Below, in pieces: positions 35,299 through 49,200 of a stretch of DNA of 64,000 bases. The DNA comes from Oscheius sp. JU75 (taxonomy: Eukaryota; Nematoda; Chromadorea; Rhabditida; Rhabditidae): assembly GCA_037178855.1 (NCBI GenBank), contig JASJZC010000007.1, positions 8,556,001 to 8,620,000 of the forward strand. The letters are read 5' to 3'. Numbering within the stretch: the first letter of the stretch is position 1; every line of letters begins with the position of its first letter. A program made the translations under genes and the position numbers. The notes under the pieces are model-generated. The model saw only the letters and a program-made list of their open reading frames with translations. It was not told the DNA's origin and made no database searches.

Positions 35299-38200
35299 TT
35301 ATTCTGTGAGACTAGATTCTATACTTGGAGATTCTGCTAATTTCTCCCTCAAAGACTGTAAAACTTTCTCCTTGGCTTCAAAACTACCAAGCTTATTAGG
35401 ACTAGTCTGTTCAAATATACTACTAGGTACAAACGGGACGGATGGGATTGACAGAGGCTCAATGGACTCCTCAATTTCTGTCTCAGGTTCGAGGTCGCTT
35501 CGCTTTTTTCTTCTCCTCACAACTTTCTTCTTCTCGATAGGTGAAGATATTGGCTTGCTGAAACATCAGTTTTGAACGCAGAGTAAGTAAGACTACCTTT
35601 CAGGAGCTGAGAAGTTTTCGGGGTCGGTACATTCTCCGTCCTTATGTCTTCTTTGGGATGATTTCACAAAACTGGCCAAGAGATTGACCTGTTGCTCATT
35701 CTCCTTCTGGCTCGCGAAAATATCTCTCAGAGATTGCATCATGTGCTGATGAATGCCTAGAAACTAACACGATAACAAACGATATGATGACTCACTTGGC
35801 TGATATGTAGTACAGGTGTTAAACATGTGCTCCGATGGAGATTTGCTTTGATTCGAGGTACAAGGCGATAAAATTGGGACGGATAGTGAAGAAGAGCATC
35901 TTTGCTGAAAAGTAAAGGTTTGTTACAAAGTTCGAGACATCACAGAGCGCGCTTCTCAAAGGTTTATGCATTCTGTTAAGGTTCGACTCCGGTTGGTGTC
36001 TGTTGAATAGATAAAACTGACTCAACCCTTTGCTTTGAGCTTTGCTTCAAAATGGTTGCTGCTAACCTATTTTTTTTAGATACAGTTAAGCTAACCTGCT
36101 CGTCTTTCGAAATGTCCACTTCCAAGCAATCGGGCCATGCGTCAAACGATTCTGACATGGAAACACTTTCTGCATCAGAACTACACTCCCAGCGTTGATC
36201 ACTTAAACCTGTTTTACAAAGAAACTAAACAAATCTTACGGTCGTTTGATAATGGGTGCCAACAACGCAGTATCCGTTCCTCCTGGGCTCCTATCTCGAC
36301 AAGTGTTTAACAGAAACTTGTTGATGTCCTTCCTCTTCTGCTTGCTATGCTTTAAGCCTTGCACTGTCTTCTCCTTTATCTGGGCTTCTTCCTTCTTTTT
36401 CAGGGCTTCCTGATTCGCTCTCCGGTGTTGTTCTTCCTTTTCAATGGCTGCGATGCGGATGGTACTGTCGGGATCGATAGTAGAGATCTGCTGGCAGATA
36501 CTTTCCATCGGAGCTGGGTCCGGTGGATGAGTTCGCCTAGAACATGTGAATTGAAAGGAAATAACAATGAAGCCACTTTGGATCGATGACAGCGCTCATG
36601 TTCTCTATACAAGAGGCATAAGAGGCAAGCTGTTTTGCTCCCACCAGGACTTCTCTCACAGTTGCACGTAGTGTAGTGACTTCTTCTACCTTTTCTCGAT
36701 AGAGAATTTGCTGCTTGCGAACATTGTCTAACGCTTCTTGCCAAACTTGTTGAAGGTCTGGTTGTATCGTGTCCAGCATGGAAGACACCATTCCCGTCTT
36801 AGCTTCGACACTTTGACATCTGCAACATAATATACCTCTGCTCATTTCTCTCTCTGTCTTTCTGACCCGGCTTGTCATCTTCACGTTTCAGTTATAGAGA
36901 TACTTACTGTTTTGCTAGCGCATGAATGATGTCTGGCTTCACAAGACACCGCCGAATGGTCAGATCTCTCTGGATTTCTTGTACCTTGGCACTAAGTTCC
37001 AAAATTTCGTGAAGCACATCGGCTACAGGGGCTGAAATAGAAGCTTTAGAACGTTTGTTTGTTAGCCTACTCTCAATTTTGCCAAAATGTTGTCCAAATG
37101 TCCCGCTATTCGAGTGCGAGAGCTTCGAAAACGATAGTGAATTACGTAGAACGTAAGCATCCGATTGGGAGAAGGAGCTAGAGAACCTTCCGACCGACTT
37201 GTTAGACTGCGTGCTTCCAGAACCTTCCTTGACGTTGTCTCTAACAGCAGATATGGGACACCAAGCTGCCGAGAGTCCTAAAACAGAGGCATTCGAAATT
37301 ATGTATGGTTTTAATACCAAGATATGGCTCCAAGGCTTTCGCTAACTCCGAACGTTCTTCTAAGGTAGTTGAATTGAACTGTAGATTTGGCATGGCATCC
37401 ACTTTTTTGCCAATGAGCTTCTAAACCAGATTTTATTACAAAAGTAATGTAGAATACCTCTACTCTGAGAAAGAAAACCGGTGCAATGTTCAATACATCA
37501 ATTGGAGAAGTGATGCATGGAAGAATCTGCCCGCCAAGGAGACACAGCTTGATCGGATCCTGCATGACTTTCACAGCGTTTGTGTAGACTTCGCAAGCTG
37601 CGTCAGCCTTGACTTTCTCAGTTTCAATCTTCTTCACGATCCTGTCCCTTGTCTTGAAGATGGTCTCGACCAACTCTGTGCAGAGCTTGTGAACCCTGAA
37701 ATGCAAATGCAAAGCGTTATGGCACAATGTAGTCAGGCACCTATTGCAAAACTGGTAGTAAGAAAGTTCGTGATAAGATTTTCAGCCACAATGCAACCTC
37801 ACTTCCTTCTACAGAAAATAGCTGCTATTCAGCTATCGTGCTATTTCCAGTTTGCCCGCGTATTTCCAGTTTTTTCCATGTTCGAAAATTCGGTAAAACA
37901 TACGCAGTAACAGCATCATCCGATTGCTGACTATATCGCCCCATGTTTTCAGCGGCATTCCTCAACTCGGAATTTATTGTTTCTTGAATTATCTTCAACG
38001 ATTGCATACAACTGCTAAGCTTTTCCAGCGCACTGCATTGAGCGTCCTCTATCGATTTGATGGTCTCTCTGCAATACGAAACTGGAAAGATGTCAAAACA
38101 AGGCCAACCTCTGTTCTAGCGGAATCTTATTGAAGCACTTGAAACAAAGCAGCTTTTTTGTTGAAAAGTCGAAGGACATGAATGGTTCGCCGTGTTTCTT

Positions 38201-38926
38201 GCATTTGTTCTCCGTTCTGACTACTATTCGGTCCTCCGCATTGATTACTTGATGTTTTAGGAACATTTTGGCCTGAAGATGCAATGAAATTACATATGGA
38301 ATGTAATATGCCGAATGAATCTCCAATTTGCAGGCACTGCATAAGCATTGTTGACATGTCTCGCAGAAGAACATTGGTTGTGAGATCTGAAACTTTCAAT
38401 TTTCTATACAGCGTGTCATGTCTGTCCATATGAATGTCTATAAACGAGAGTATTGGATTTTGGAATCGCTGTCATAATTCTGAGTAGCTGAACATTGTCC
38501 CTGTCGGTTTGTCTTTGCAGTTATAGAAAGGCTCTTCTTCACTTCGTCAGCAATCATTTTAACACTATCCACATTGACCGTCCGATTTGGTCTGCCTATC
38601 CAAAGCAAAAGAAAGAACGTACCGTATCGCAGTTAGCGCAACATTCCGTCTTTTCTTGACTAGCATCTATGAGAAACTGGGCTATATCATCTTTTGTAAA
38701 CTCTGAATTCCTTTAATGAACGAAAGGATGTATACAAACCTCTGTGATCTTTATTTACACATTTATTACATTCCTCGCTACAACTAGGAGCACAATCCGC
38801 ACACACTGTGTGAAGACAATCTAGAAGCACTGGTGCTATTAATGGCTGAAATTTGGAAAATGAAAGGTAAAGTGTAAATCTCACAGATTTGCAATAGACA
38901 CAGTCTAAAGGACTGCCTTCTTCCAT
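35299..38926 (-). CDS. RNF207: RING finger protein 207 (RNF207) orthologue, RBCC type
   Basis: RING-B-box-coiled-coil protein that matches vertebrate RNF207 along most of its length. It starts MEEGSPLDCVYCKS at 38926, with the RING completed in the next exon (APVLLDCLHTVCADC, then CNKC): an intact C3HC4 set. The B-box follows (FFCETCQQCLCSAC, about 38350), then the RNF207-type block KCKKHGEPFMSFDFSTKKLL and CFKCFNKIPLEQR (about 38230-38110). Helical segments follow, with EERSELAKALEPYLG (about 37360), KVQEIQRDLT (about 36985) and LQQVWQEALDNVRKQQILY (about 36740-36770), each with a clear counterpart in vertebrate RNF207. Its C-terminal Lys/Glu-rich tail is divergent. Vertebrate RNF207 modulates the hERG potassium channel with HSP70 and HSP40; the role here is unknown. 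It lies 290 bp behind TMED10 on the same strand. Confidence 0.85.
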
Positions 38927-39215
38927 AAAAAAGCCAACTGAACCGTCGCTATTGTCTAAGTTTAGTTTGGTTTAAGATATTCTTGGATTTAACCAATGGA
39001 AACAAAAAGCAGATGATTTACAAATACTTTATCATCCCGGAAATGAATACCACGAAAAGGTCACAAATGTAGTGAGGAAACAAATCGTATTTAACAGTTG
39101 TTCAACGCGGTTAATAAATAATAAGTTATGACACTACAAAAACATTATTTAGGAGAAGCTTATTCAAATAATTATTCAGGCAGGCTTGAAATGAGAAAGT
39201 GTTAACTAGGGGGCT

Positions 39216-40369
39216 TCAGTCAATCAATTTCTTAGATTTGAAGTAGTTGCGGAGGAAGATGACCTGCCAGCCGGCGAGGAGAAGCAGACAGAGCATGGAG
39301 AATATCGAGAGGTAGAAGACGCGGTTGCTGGTGGACTCGTTAGTGCTCCTCATCTCTTCCTCACGCTGTCTCATAAAGGCGAAGTCCTTCACGACGGCAT
39401 CGGAGAGATCCTCGAGTCGACGGAGTTCGATCTAGAGAACGTATGCATACACAAGAGGTAGAATCTTACCTCCATGGGCTTTAGCTTCTCGGCCTTTCCG
39501 ACATCCTCGTAATTCTTGGCCTCAATTCCGTGCTTCATGAGAAGGGAGATTTCACGCTGTCCATTGCTTCCTGAAACAGAGTGTTGTAGTGTTTGTTTTC
39601 TTAGTAGAGAACTAGTATTTTAGCGCCTAAACAGGCGCCTCCAATTGCTTAGTCCCTGTTAACATGGCATCCTACCCTATCGGAGCTGCTAACCTGTTTC
39701 CCATTTACAGCTATTTAAAGCGGTCTTGTAGTGATCTGTACTGTATGCTGACGTGTCATTTCTAGACAGTGTTACTTAAAATGCATAAGGTGTTACAACT
39801 CATCATTACAGTAAAATAGAACATGATACTCTTTCTTATCAGCAGATCGAAGCCTAAGTCAATAAATCATCGACAAGTTTCGTCTACGATTATCAGTCAT
39901 TCCAAAAGTTCTGATTTTTATCTAGGAAAATGACGTGGACACAAGGTCCCTGGTTGCAGAGCTATGTTTCGTGTCGAACAAGTTGTAATACACCAACTTA
40001 AGCTAGGAAAAAACAAAAACAACCGAATGGTCACCTTGAGGAGCGTGGCTGTGGAAACAGATTTCAAAGATGTCGTATTCGTCTGCAGTGAAGGCGAATT
40101 TTCCCTTGAGATCGTTGAAGTTCTCTCGCTTGTAGAGAGTGTGTCCACGAGTATCGGTCACCTATACAAGAGTCTTGAAATCTTTAAAACTTAGTACTCA
40201 CATGCACAGAAGTTGTGTATCCTATAGCCTCACTAAGTTCGTATTCTCCTGTGACTACCACATCCTTGTGAATTTCTTCCTTCATGCATCGTTTCTGGTT
40301 GTTGGAAACATGGAATCGGATACCAGAAACCAGAACCGGTAAAAGTAGGACAACAAGCTTGAGGGACAT
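39216..40369 (-). CDS. tmed-10: TMED10 / p24-delta cargo receptor
   Basis: p24-family type I membrane protein that cycles between ER and Golgi in COPI/COPII vesicles and helps sort GPI-anchored and other cargo. Start [21 protein letters not shown] at 40369 gives a cleavable signal peptide. A GOLD domain follows, with the paired cysteines at QKRCMKEEI and EICFHS. Next is the helical stretch [16 protein letters not shown] (about 39400-39480), the family signature [20 protein letters not shown] before the membrane segment, and the tail YFKSKKLID, with the aromatic and dilysine signals that bind COPII and COPI. The tail closely parallels vertebrate TMED10, so the delta class is favoured over TMED2. 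About four exons; length near 210 residues is usual. Confidence 0.92.
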
Positions 40370-40664
40370 CTGAAAGTGGTTAATAAATCAAATTAATTGA
40401 AGGTACAAGAAGCATAATGTTTTAAAGTGATTTTAGGAAAGTAACAAATAAAGGAACTTAGAAACATCTCAAAATATGATAGTAAAACTTTTTGCTCCCG
40501 CTGTGACACTTGGCAAAGTGTGCAGAGGGTAAGCGGATTCGCATTGGGGCAGATTTACACTTCCACCTTGGAAGCAACGCTCAAATCTTATCTCAATCCT
40601 TTAAGTAGAATTCTACTTTCTTAAAAATTTTCTGCTTGGTAAAATCTGGTTTCTAGCGTCATAA
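40370..40664. promoter_or_regulatory. Shared divergent promoter region of TMED10 and YIPF4
   Basis: Only 295 bp separate the two start codons, which face away from each other. Both products are Golgi/ER membrane proteins. The region is AT-rich with no open frame; I cannot name a factor-binding site. Confidence 0.55.
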
Positions 40665-42875
<2,211 letters not shown>

Positions 42876-43249
42876 AATGGTGTATAGATATGGTGGTTTC
42901 TCTTTTCTCTGTTGTGAAAAAATTATATATTTATTGGCATAATCACGTTCACGCTTTGAATGAAAACTTGTACTTCCGGAAGGCAAAGTGTGGTACAAGA
43001 GTATAACTAGACGTCCTCGGCTTGCTTGACTCCTAGCCACATGCCGCTTGCGAAGTTTTCTATTCTGTATTGTTTTCAGCATAGTCAACAGCTTGTAAAC
43101 TTTTCTGAACCCTTTCTCTTCCTGCTACTCTCTTCATTTTATCTAAATCAAGCTGTCAGATTTTGAAACTCTTATCACAGTTCCTCGTGATCTCTAGTTC
43201 AAAAAAGTGTTGGATCATAAGATCTCATTCGATACTGATATCCTTCAGC

Positions 43250-46200
43250 ATGTCAAAAGCAGGGTAAGTCCTTCCCCCCTCTGATTTTGCATGCATAGGC
43301 AAAATCTAGTCTCTTTCTCTCTCCCTCTTCCAGCCTCATTTTTCTCATCGCGTCTTGGACACTAAATGTCGCAATTTTATGGGAAACAGATGGCACTCCG
43401 AACACGATGACTTCAATGGCTCTCTAGCTAGCAACATCCTAACTGCTGCAAATATTTTTGACAACCCTCGAATCGGAACAATAAGCGATTATGAAAACCA
43501 TATTGTGACAAGATTTTTAAACAGTTAACTGCCACGCGGTTTGTTTCCCTTCAGTTGTTTTCAAGCTGTTTTCGGCATGCCGCCCATTTTGTCAATAACA
43601 TTTCAGGACTGTTAGGCGGATGCCAAAAAGTTTGGTCATTCTCATCCTGACGTTTTGGCGGAGCGCGCCTCTTTGTTTCATAACAGTGCTCTGGGGTGCG
43701 CAACATCTGGCGGCATCTACAAACGCAGATATTGCCATACGCATGTCGTAAACTCTTTCTCCATCTTTAGTACCCCAATCATACTCCCGCTTACCCTTGC
43801 ACAACTTCACCTTTCTGCAGGGAAAAGTACACGTACTAACAAGAGATCATTTTACACCATAGAATGGATGATTGCAACATTTTCCGAGGGAGAGCAGACC
43901 AACTAAACTCTTTTTGTTCGAGGTCCGCCTGCGCTGTGAATGACTGTTACTTTGTGATTTCGTGGAAAGTGCACGTGGAGGATGGCATTTTCACACGTGA
44001 ATTGCGCTAAAGTGATCCATTGATAACTGATAAAGCTGCTTGCGAAAAGCAGCGAAGAAATAAATAACTCTTAGTCAACGTAGCTTTCGAAATATTTCCT
44101 AATCTGTTAGAATTTCTCCTTGTCAGGAGATGAGAGCAGATGTCTCTCATTCTAGAAGAGGCAGATGTCTCTAGAGCTGCTGCATGCCTCGGCAGCAGCC
44201 ACCTGCCAAAGATGGCACAGGTTGGTCCGATAGTCGCGGATCAATCATCAGTCTTTGCCGCGTGACTAACCTCGCACTTACATACCCAACAACGGTCCTT
44301 AGGTGGCCGGTTTAACCCCTCCACTACACTTCGAGAAAGTGTCATTCCAGTTCGTGTCCTTCTTCTTCGTCTTCATTGCCTCTAAATGAGCTTGTCTCTA
44401 GACATAATTTCCTTTGTGAACCCATCGAGTTCATTTGGTTTTCTCGTCCCAGCCCACGAAAAGTTATTTTTCTAAGGGGTTTCACATAAAAGGATTAGCC
44501 TTTTAGGAATCAGTCCACCTACACTAACATTTACATTTACAGCCGTAAAATGACTGTTCGTAGGAAAATGAAAATAATGCTTCCACGTGAGAGACTTTTT
44601 CTCCGCAGATATCAGGGTAGATATCTTTTTTCCGCACTACACTCCCATTGTTTTAGGTCAGTGTGGACTGTACTGCCCCTCTTCTCCTACCAGCCTCCAT
44701 TGTGAGATGTGTTTGGGGGTGTTGACCTTGCGTTGGGCTAGAGATTAGACTCGCACGCTGTGTCTTCCCGCCCAGCTGGCACCCTTCCAATTCTCCACTC
44801 TGACGGTCACTATTGGCCTGGTTTCCCGTGGGGGTCAAGATTGCTACCAGCCATTCTCCCGCATGTGCGCGTCTTGTTTATCACTGTAAGTACCAGCTGT
44901 TTTGCTGGGTCACAATGTAAGCATATCGTGTCACCGCGTTCCCTTTCCTTCCTCGCCGAATAACAAGATGACTATATGAGTAGAAGAGGACCGAGGATGT
45001 CGAAATGCGAGTACTACGGGATCGATCTCTGGGAGTACGCTTATTATCCCCAGCGGTCCGTCATAATTATAGGCATTGCTGCGCGACGACCATCTTTCCT
45101 CTGTTTCCAACTGTTTCTAGGCTGTAGCGGCTTTAGCCAAGAACCTGATATCCAAAGAAACACGTGTTGAACTTTTTGGAAGAGAGTCCAGTTTTAGCGG
45201 CGGGGTGCCGAGAACTGCCCACACAGAGAATTTTTGTCAGCCACGTCTTGCCCCGAATGGGTGGTTTGCCTACTATTAACTAGCAATCTCTGCTCAGTAG
45301 TACAATTCTTATTTGTTTTCATGCATGCACAGCTGCTAGACACCTCGTCCCGTGTCCTCACTGTCTCAGCAATCTCTAATTGCAATTGGACCCGACTTGA
45401 CCCGCGGTCAAGGGCATAACAGCCGGGTACTGCTGGCACCAGAGGACATTCTCCAAGGTCCTGTGCTGTCACTTTTCCTTCCTCTTTCTAAAGGTAGTTT
45501 GCGCGGGAACAAGTCTTTGTGGCCCTACCGATCAAGGGGGGGGCTGATTCACACTGGTTGGTCGAGGTGGGCGTGGGTGCGTTTCGAAATGTTTCGCCGT
45601 CTCTCTCTCGTTCTCGTACCTGTCACCCTTGTTTTCTCTTCTTCTTCGCTACTGGAGGTCATCGCGTACGCGACCTTTCGTAACTCTTTTTCAGGCGTTC
45701 CCAGTCGGTACCAGCTTGCACCCACCTGTGCTTTCGCGCCCAAATTTCAGCTCAAGGGAGGGCCCCCCGCGTGATTTCTCTTTTCTAATAGCTCTGCCTT
45801 ATCATTTTTTTCTGCGACTCTTTTTGGTGGCAAAAGTAAGCACGTCAATTCGAAATTGGCAAAGGTTTCGAAAACCAAACACTTCACATCCGAAATTGCC
45901 TCCTATCTTTTCAGTCTTTTTCTCTTTTTACGCGAACATGTTGTTGATGTTTGTCTCTATGACTCAGTCTCGCGCCTCCCGCACACGCCGTAAATATTTC
46001 AGGAAATCCCCTGTCTTTCTGTTGTCACACTTTTATTGGGGCATCGTCATTGGATATTCAGCCATACAATCTATTCAAATAGACATTCCAGTTCAGGTCA
46101 TGATTGTACAGCTTTAATCGGTGTCTGAACGGTTTTTCCCCTTTTTTAAATTATAATGTCTGTTCACATTTGAACCAGGAAGCGGAAATTCTCTCTCATA

Positions 46201-49200
46201 GCTTTCGTTTGAACAAAAAAAAAGTTGAAAAATAACTCGAGTGTTGGTCACATTCGAATAGCATTCATATTCTCCGTTTCCGTTACGAAAAAATCCGCCT
46301 GTTGACATTTCAGCTTTGCCATCCGAGATAACGCCACGTCGTCTAAACTGTGTTCGTTTCCGTTTGTGATTTTTAGTCATACTATTGTTGAAAAAAGTCA
46401 AAAAGTTACGATCAGCTGACTCAGCTGTTCCGTGCGAGAAAATGCTCGAATTTACACAACATGTTCATTCCTGTTTCTATGACTCTCGTTTTCCCACGAA
46501 TGTTCATCTTTTCAAGTGTACGACACGTCTTGAGGTTAAAATGACAACTAGATCAGCATCTATCTGACAGATCAGATCAATTTGTTGATTTTATAAGATG
46601 TCTCCTGATATAAACACTTCACGTGCCAGTCGTGAACATTTGTCTATGTTTATGTCGAGTGGGAATGGTCCCGTATGTAAACGCGCCACCCCGAGATAGG
46701 CGTCAGATTGCTCACAGTGCAAACAGGCGGTGCCCCCTCTCTCTTTTGGTCGATTTGGGCCAGTCACATGCTCTGCCGTCACTTTCTGGGTGTGCATTGA
46801 TTGTATTCGAAACCTCCGACCTTATCAGTACAGCCGTCGTTTCCGCCTAAATATTCTTACTCGGGCCGGAAAATGTGCGGGGTCATAGCATCATTTCACT
46901 ATCCACGTCGGCTCTATGCGGTGTGCTGACCACAGCCAGTTTTCTAGCTGTTACGTAAAAAATTTGTCCGCGCTCCTCTTTTGTCGGCCTCTCTGTGTGA
47001 AGTGAAACCTGCTTGGGTCGAGATAGCTTCTCATTATTACTTCCCCCTCATTCCTCGCTCCTACACCATCAACACACAGACAGCTTTTCCGGTTTTCGTT
47101 TTTGTTGTTCCTCATTAATTGGTCGGCTCCTTTTCTATTTGTTCATTCAGGCTGCTGTTTTGGTAGGAGGAGGGGGAGGAAGACAGCTTTTTGAATCATA
47201 CCACCGCGCGCTAGTATACTTTTTTGTGACCAACCTGCTCTAGCAAAAAGTCAGAAAACTTTTCGGGCGTTTCAGTACCTGTCACAAGAGTATGCTTGCT
47301 CTCACTTCCCCTTTCTCCTTTCTCAAGATATTGTTTTGTCTTTCTGGTTCGACGACATCTAATTAAATGGCTTTAATTTCATTTGTCTCATTTTCCAAGA
47401 TCTCGGGGCGGCCTTGATAATCGCTGAGCTACAACAAAGCCGCAGCAAAGTACGAGATCTCTTCTTGTGCTTATTTTTGAACAGGCCAGCTATACCCATG
47501 TGACAGTGTTCTTATCTTGTTTGTGAGTGTTTTCCGTGACTGGCACCGGCATCCGGTAACATTTAAAGTTTTCTCACCCCTACGAGTTCTTTGCTCAATC
47601 TTTGGAAGCGTGGATTAGCTTCTGAACTGTTTAGCACCCTGATATCTGAAAATTAATGGGATTAAAGTTCGAGTCTGAGCATAATTACGACAGAGAGTGA
47701 GATCAAACGCAGAGATCAGCTCTAATCCCCTCCACCCTCATCTCGGCTAGCCAAAGCGCTCGCTGTCTACGGTTCTTTGCACTTTGTTGCAAAAAGAGCG
47801 TGATGAACGTGTCTAGGTCCTAACGCACTTTTGAAAAGCCTCCAGTCCTGATAGATGGGTGTTAATGCTGGCCTTTTCTTATCAATGTTCACTCCAGCGA
47901 CAGACCTCTAGAACCACCTGTTACTGTGATTCACGCCCTCATAAGAAATGTAAAGTTTAAACGTCTTGAGTCACACGCAGTCCAGGCAGCATACAATACC
48001 GAACGTTAGTCTAATTGGCTATAAAATATTCCGCACGCCAAGTTGGGGCCTGTTTACCAAGGAAGTCACGAAGACCTTTGGTTTTGTCATTGTTGTGGCT
48101 AGGTACCCATAGATACGGAAAGCTGAGCTCGCCCCTTTCATAACCAAGACTACATTACTCCGAGTGATTTTCGAATCTTCGGTCGTGCTTTCCTGTGAAT
48201 GTTCAGTTCCTAGCCGTCGGCAGGGGCGGAGTCTATCAGCTGAGTCGGTACACGTGCCCTTAGAGGAAGCTGGAGGAAGGGACGATTCCAGGAGACTGGG
48301 CGTGGCTTCCTTCTACCAACATATAAGGCTGTTCCTCCTTGGTAGCAGCCAAGAGGCTTAATTTCTCTCTGACACTTTTTCCCTAAGGTCAACTGGCAAC
48401 ACATTGACCTGTCTCGCCTGCTGCCACCAGCTGTGCGAGACACTCTTGATTAATGACACGTCCTTTGTGACTATTACCGACTCGTTTTGCCACTCCCATG
48501 CTTGCTCCAGCCTCGTTCATTCTCTGTTCTTGTTTTTGCCTCCTGTCCCCTCCTCAAAAAAGGGGAAATTGGAAACATCTGATGCTGTCGCATATTCTGC
48601 AGCAGCCACTTCTGTTTATCTTTTCTTCCTGCTTTTGACACAGTTCTTTTATCGTCGTACCCCCAGCTGATCGGGCAGCAAGGGGTCAGCGTGACCAGTG
48701 CGCTTTAGCGCGCGAATCCACATGATTTCTCTGTTCCCCCCAGCTGTCCGCTATGTTTCGTTCGTGGAGAGAGAGGCAAAGAAACCAGTCGGTCATGTAC
48801 ATCCTTGTGCTGGTCCAACTGTCTCTCTTTTTCGAGAATGTTCGTTGTTTTGACATGCGACTGACCTAATTTGCCAAAAACGAAAGAAAGATCTCGTGAG
48901 AGCGATATGTGACGTTCCCGGTGGGTAGAGAGAGGTCGGTCCAGTTCGGAAAAAGACCCCGTGACACACCAACATCAACATATTCTCCCTTGCTTTTCCA
49001 CGTACCAGGCGCTCACTGGCCTCGTTCTTTGAACTTCTAAAAAAAATCCCTAGAGCTCGGTGAGCGCGGAACGCCGTGTTGTGTCTGTCCGCAGGGGGCA
49101 CGTGCTCCTTGTTTTCGTTTGGGGCTCACTCTCACCCTCTATAGCCCACACATCGTCTTGCTCTAGCTCAAGTTTCGAAACGGTTTTTTTGCCCTATCAC

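Noticed and set aside
45352-46117. Overlapping plus-strand open frames of 140 and 162 codons
   Set aside because: They overlap in different frames, have no family resemblance and lie in a pyrimidine-rich stretch where chance openness is likely.
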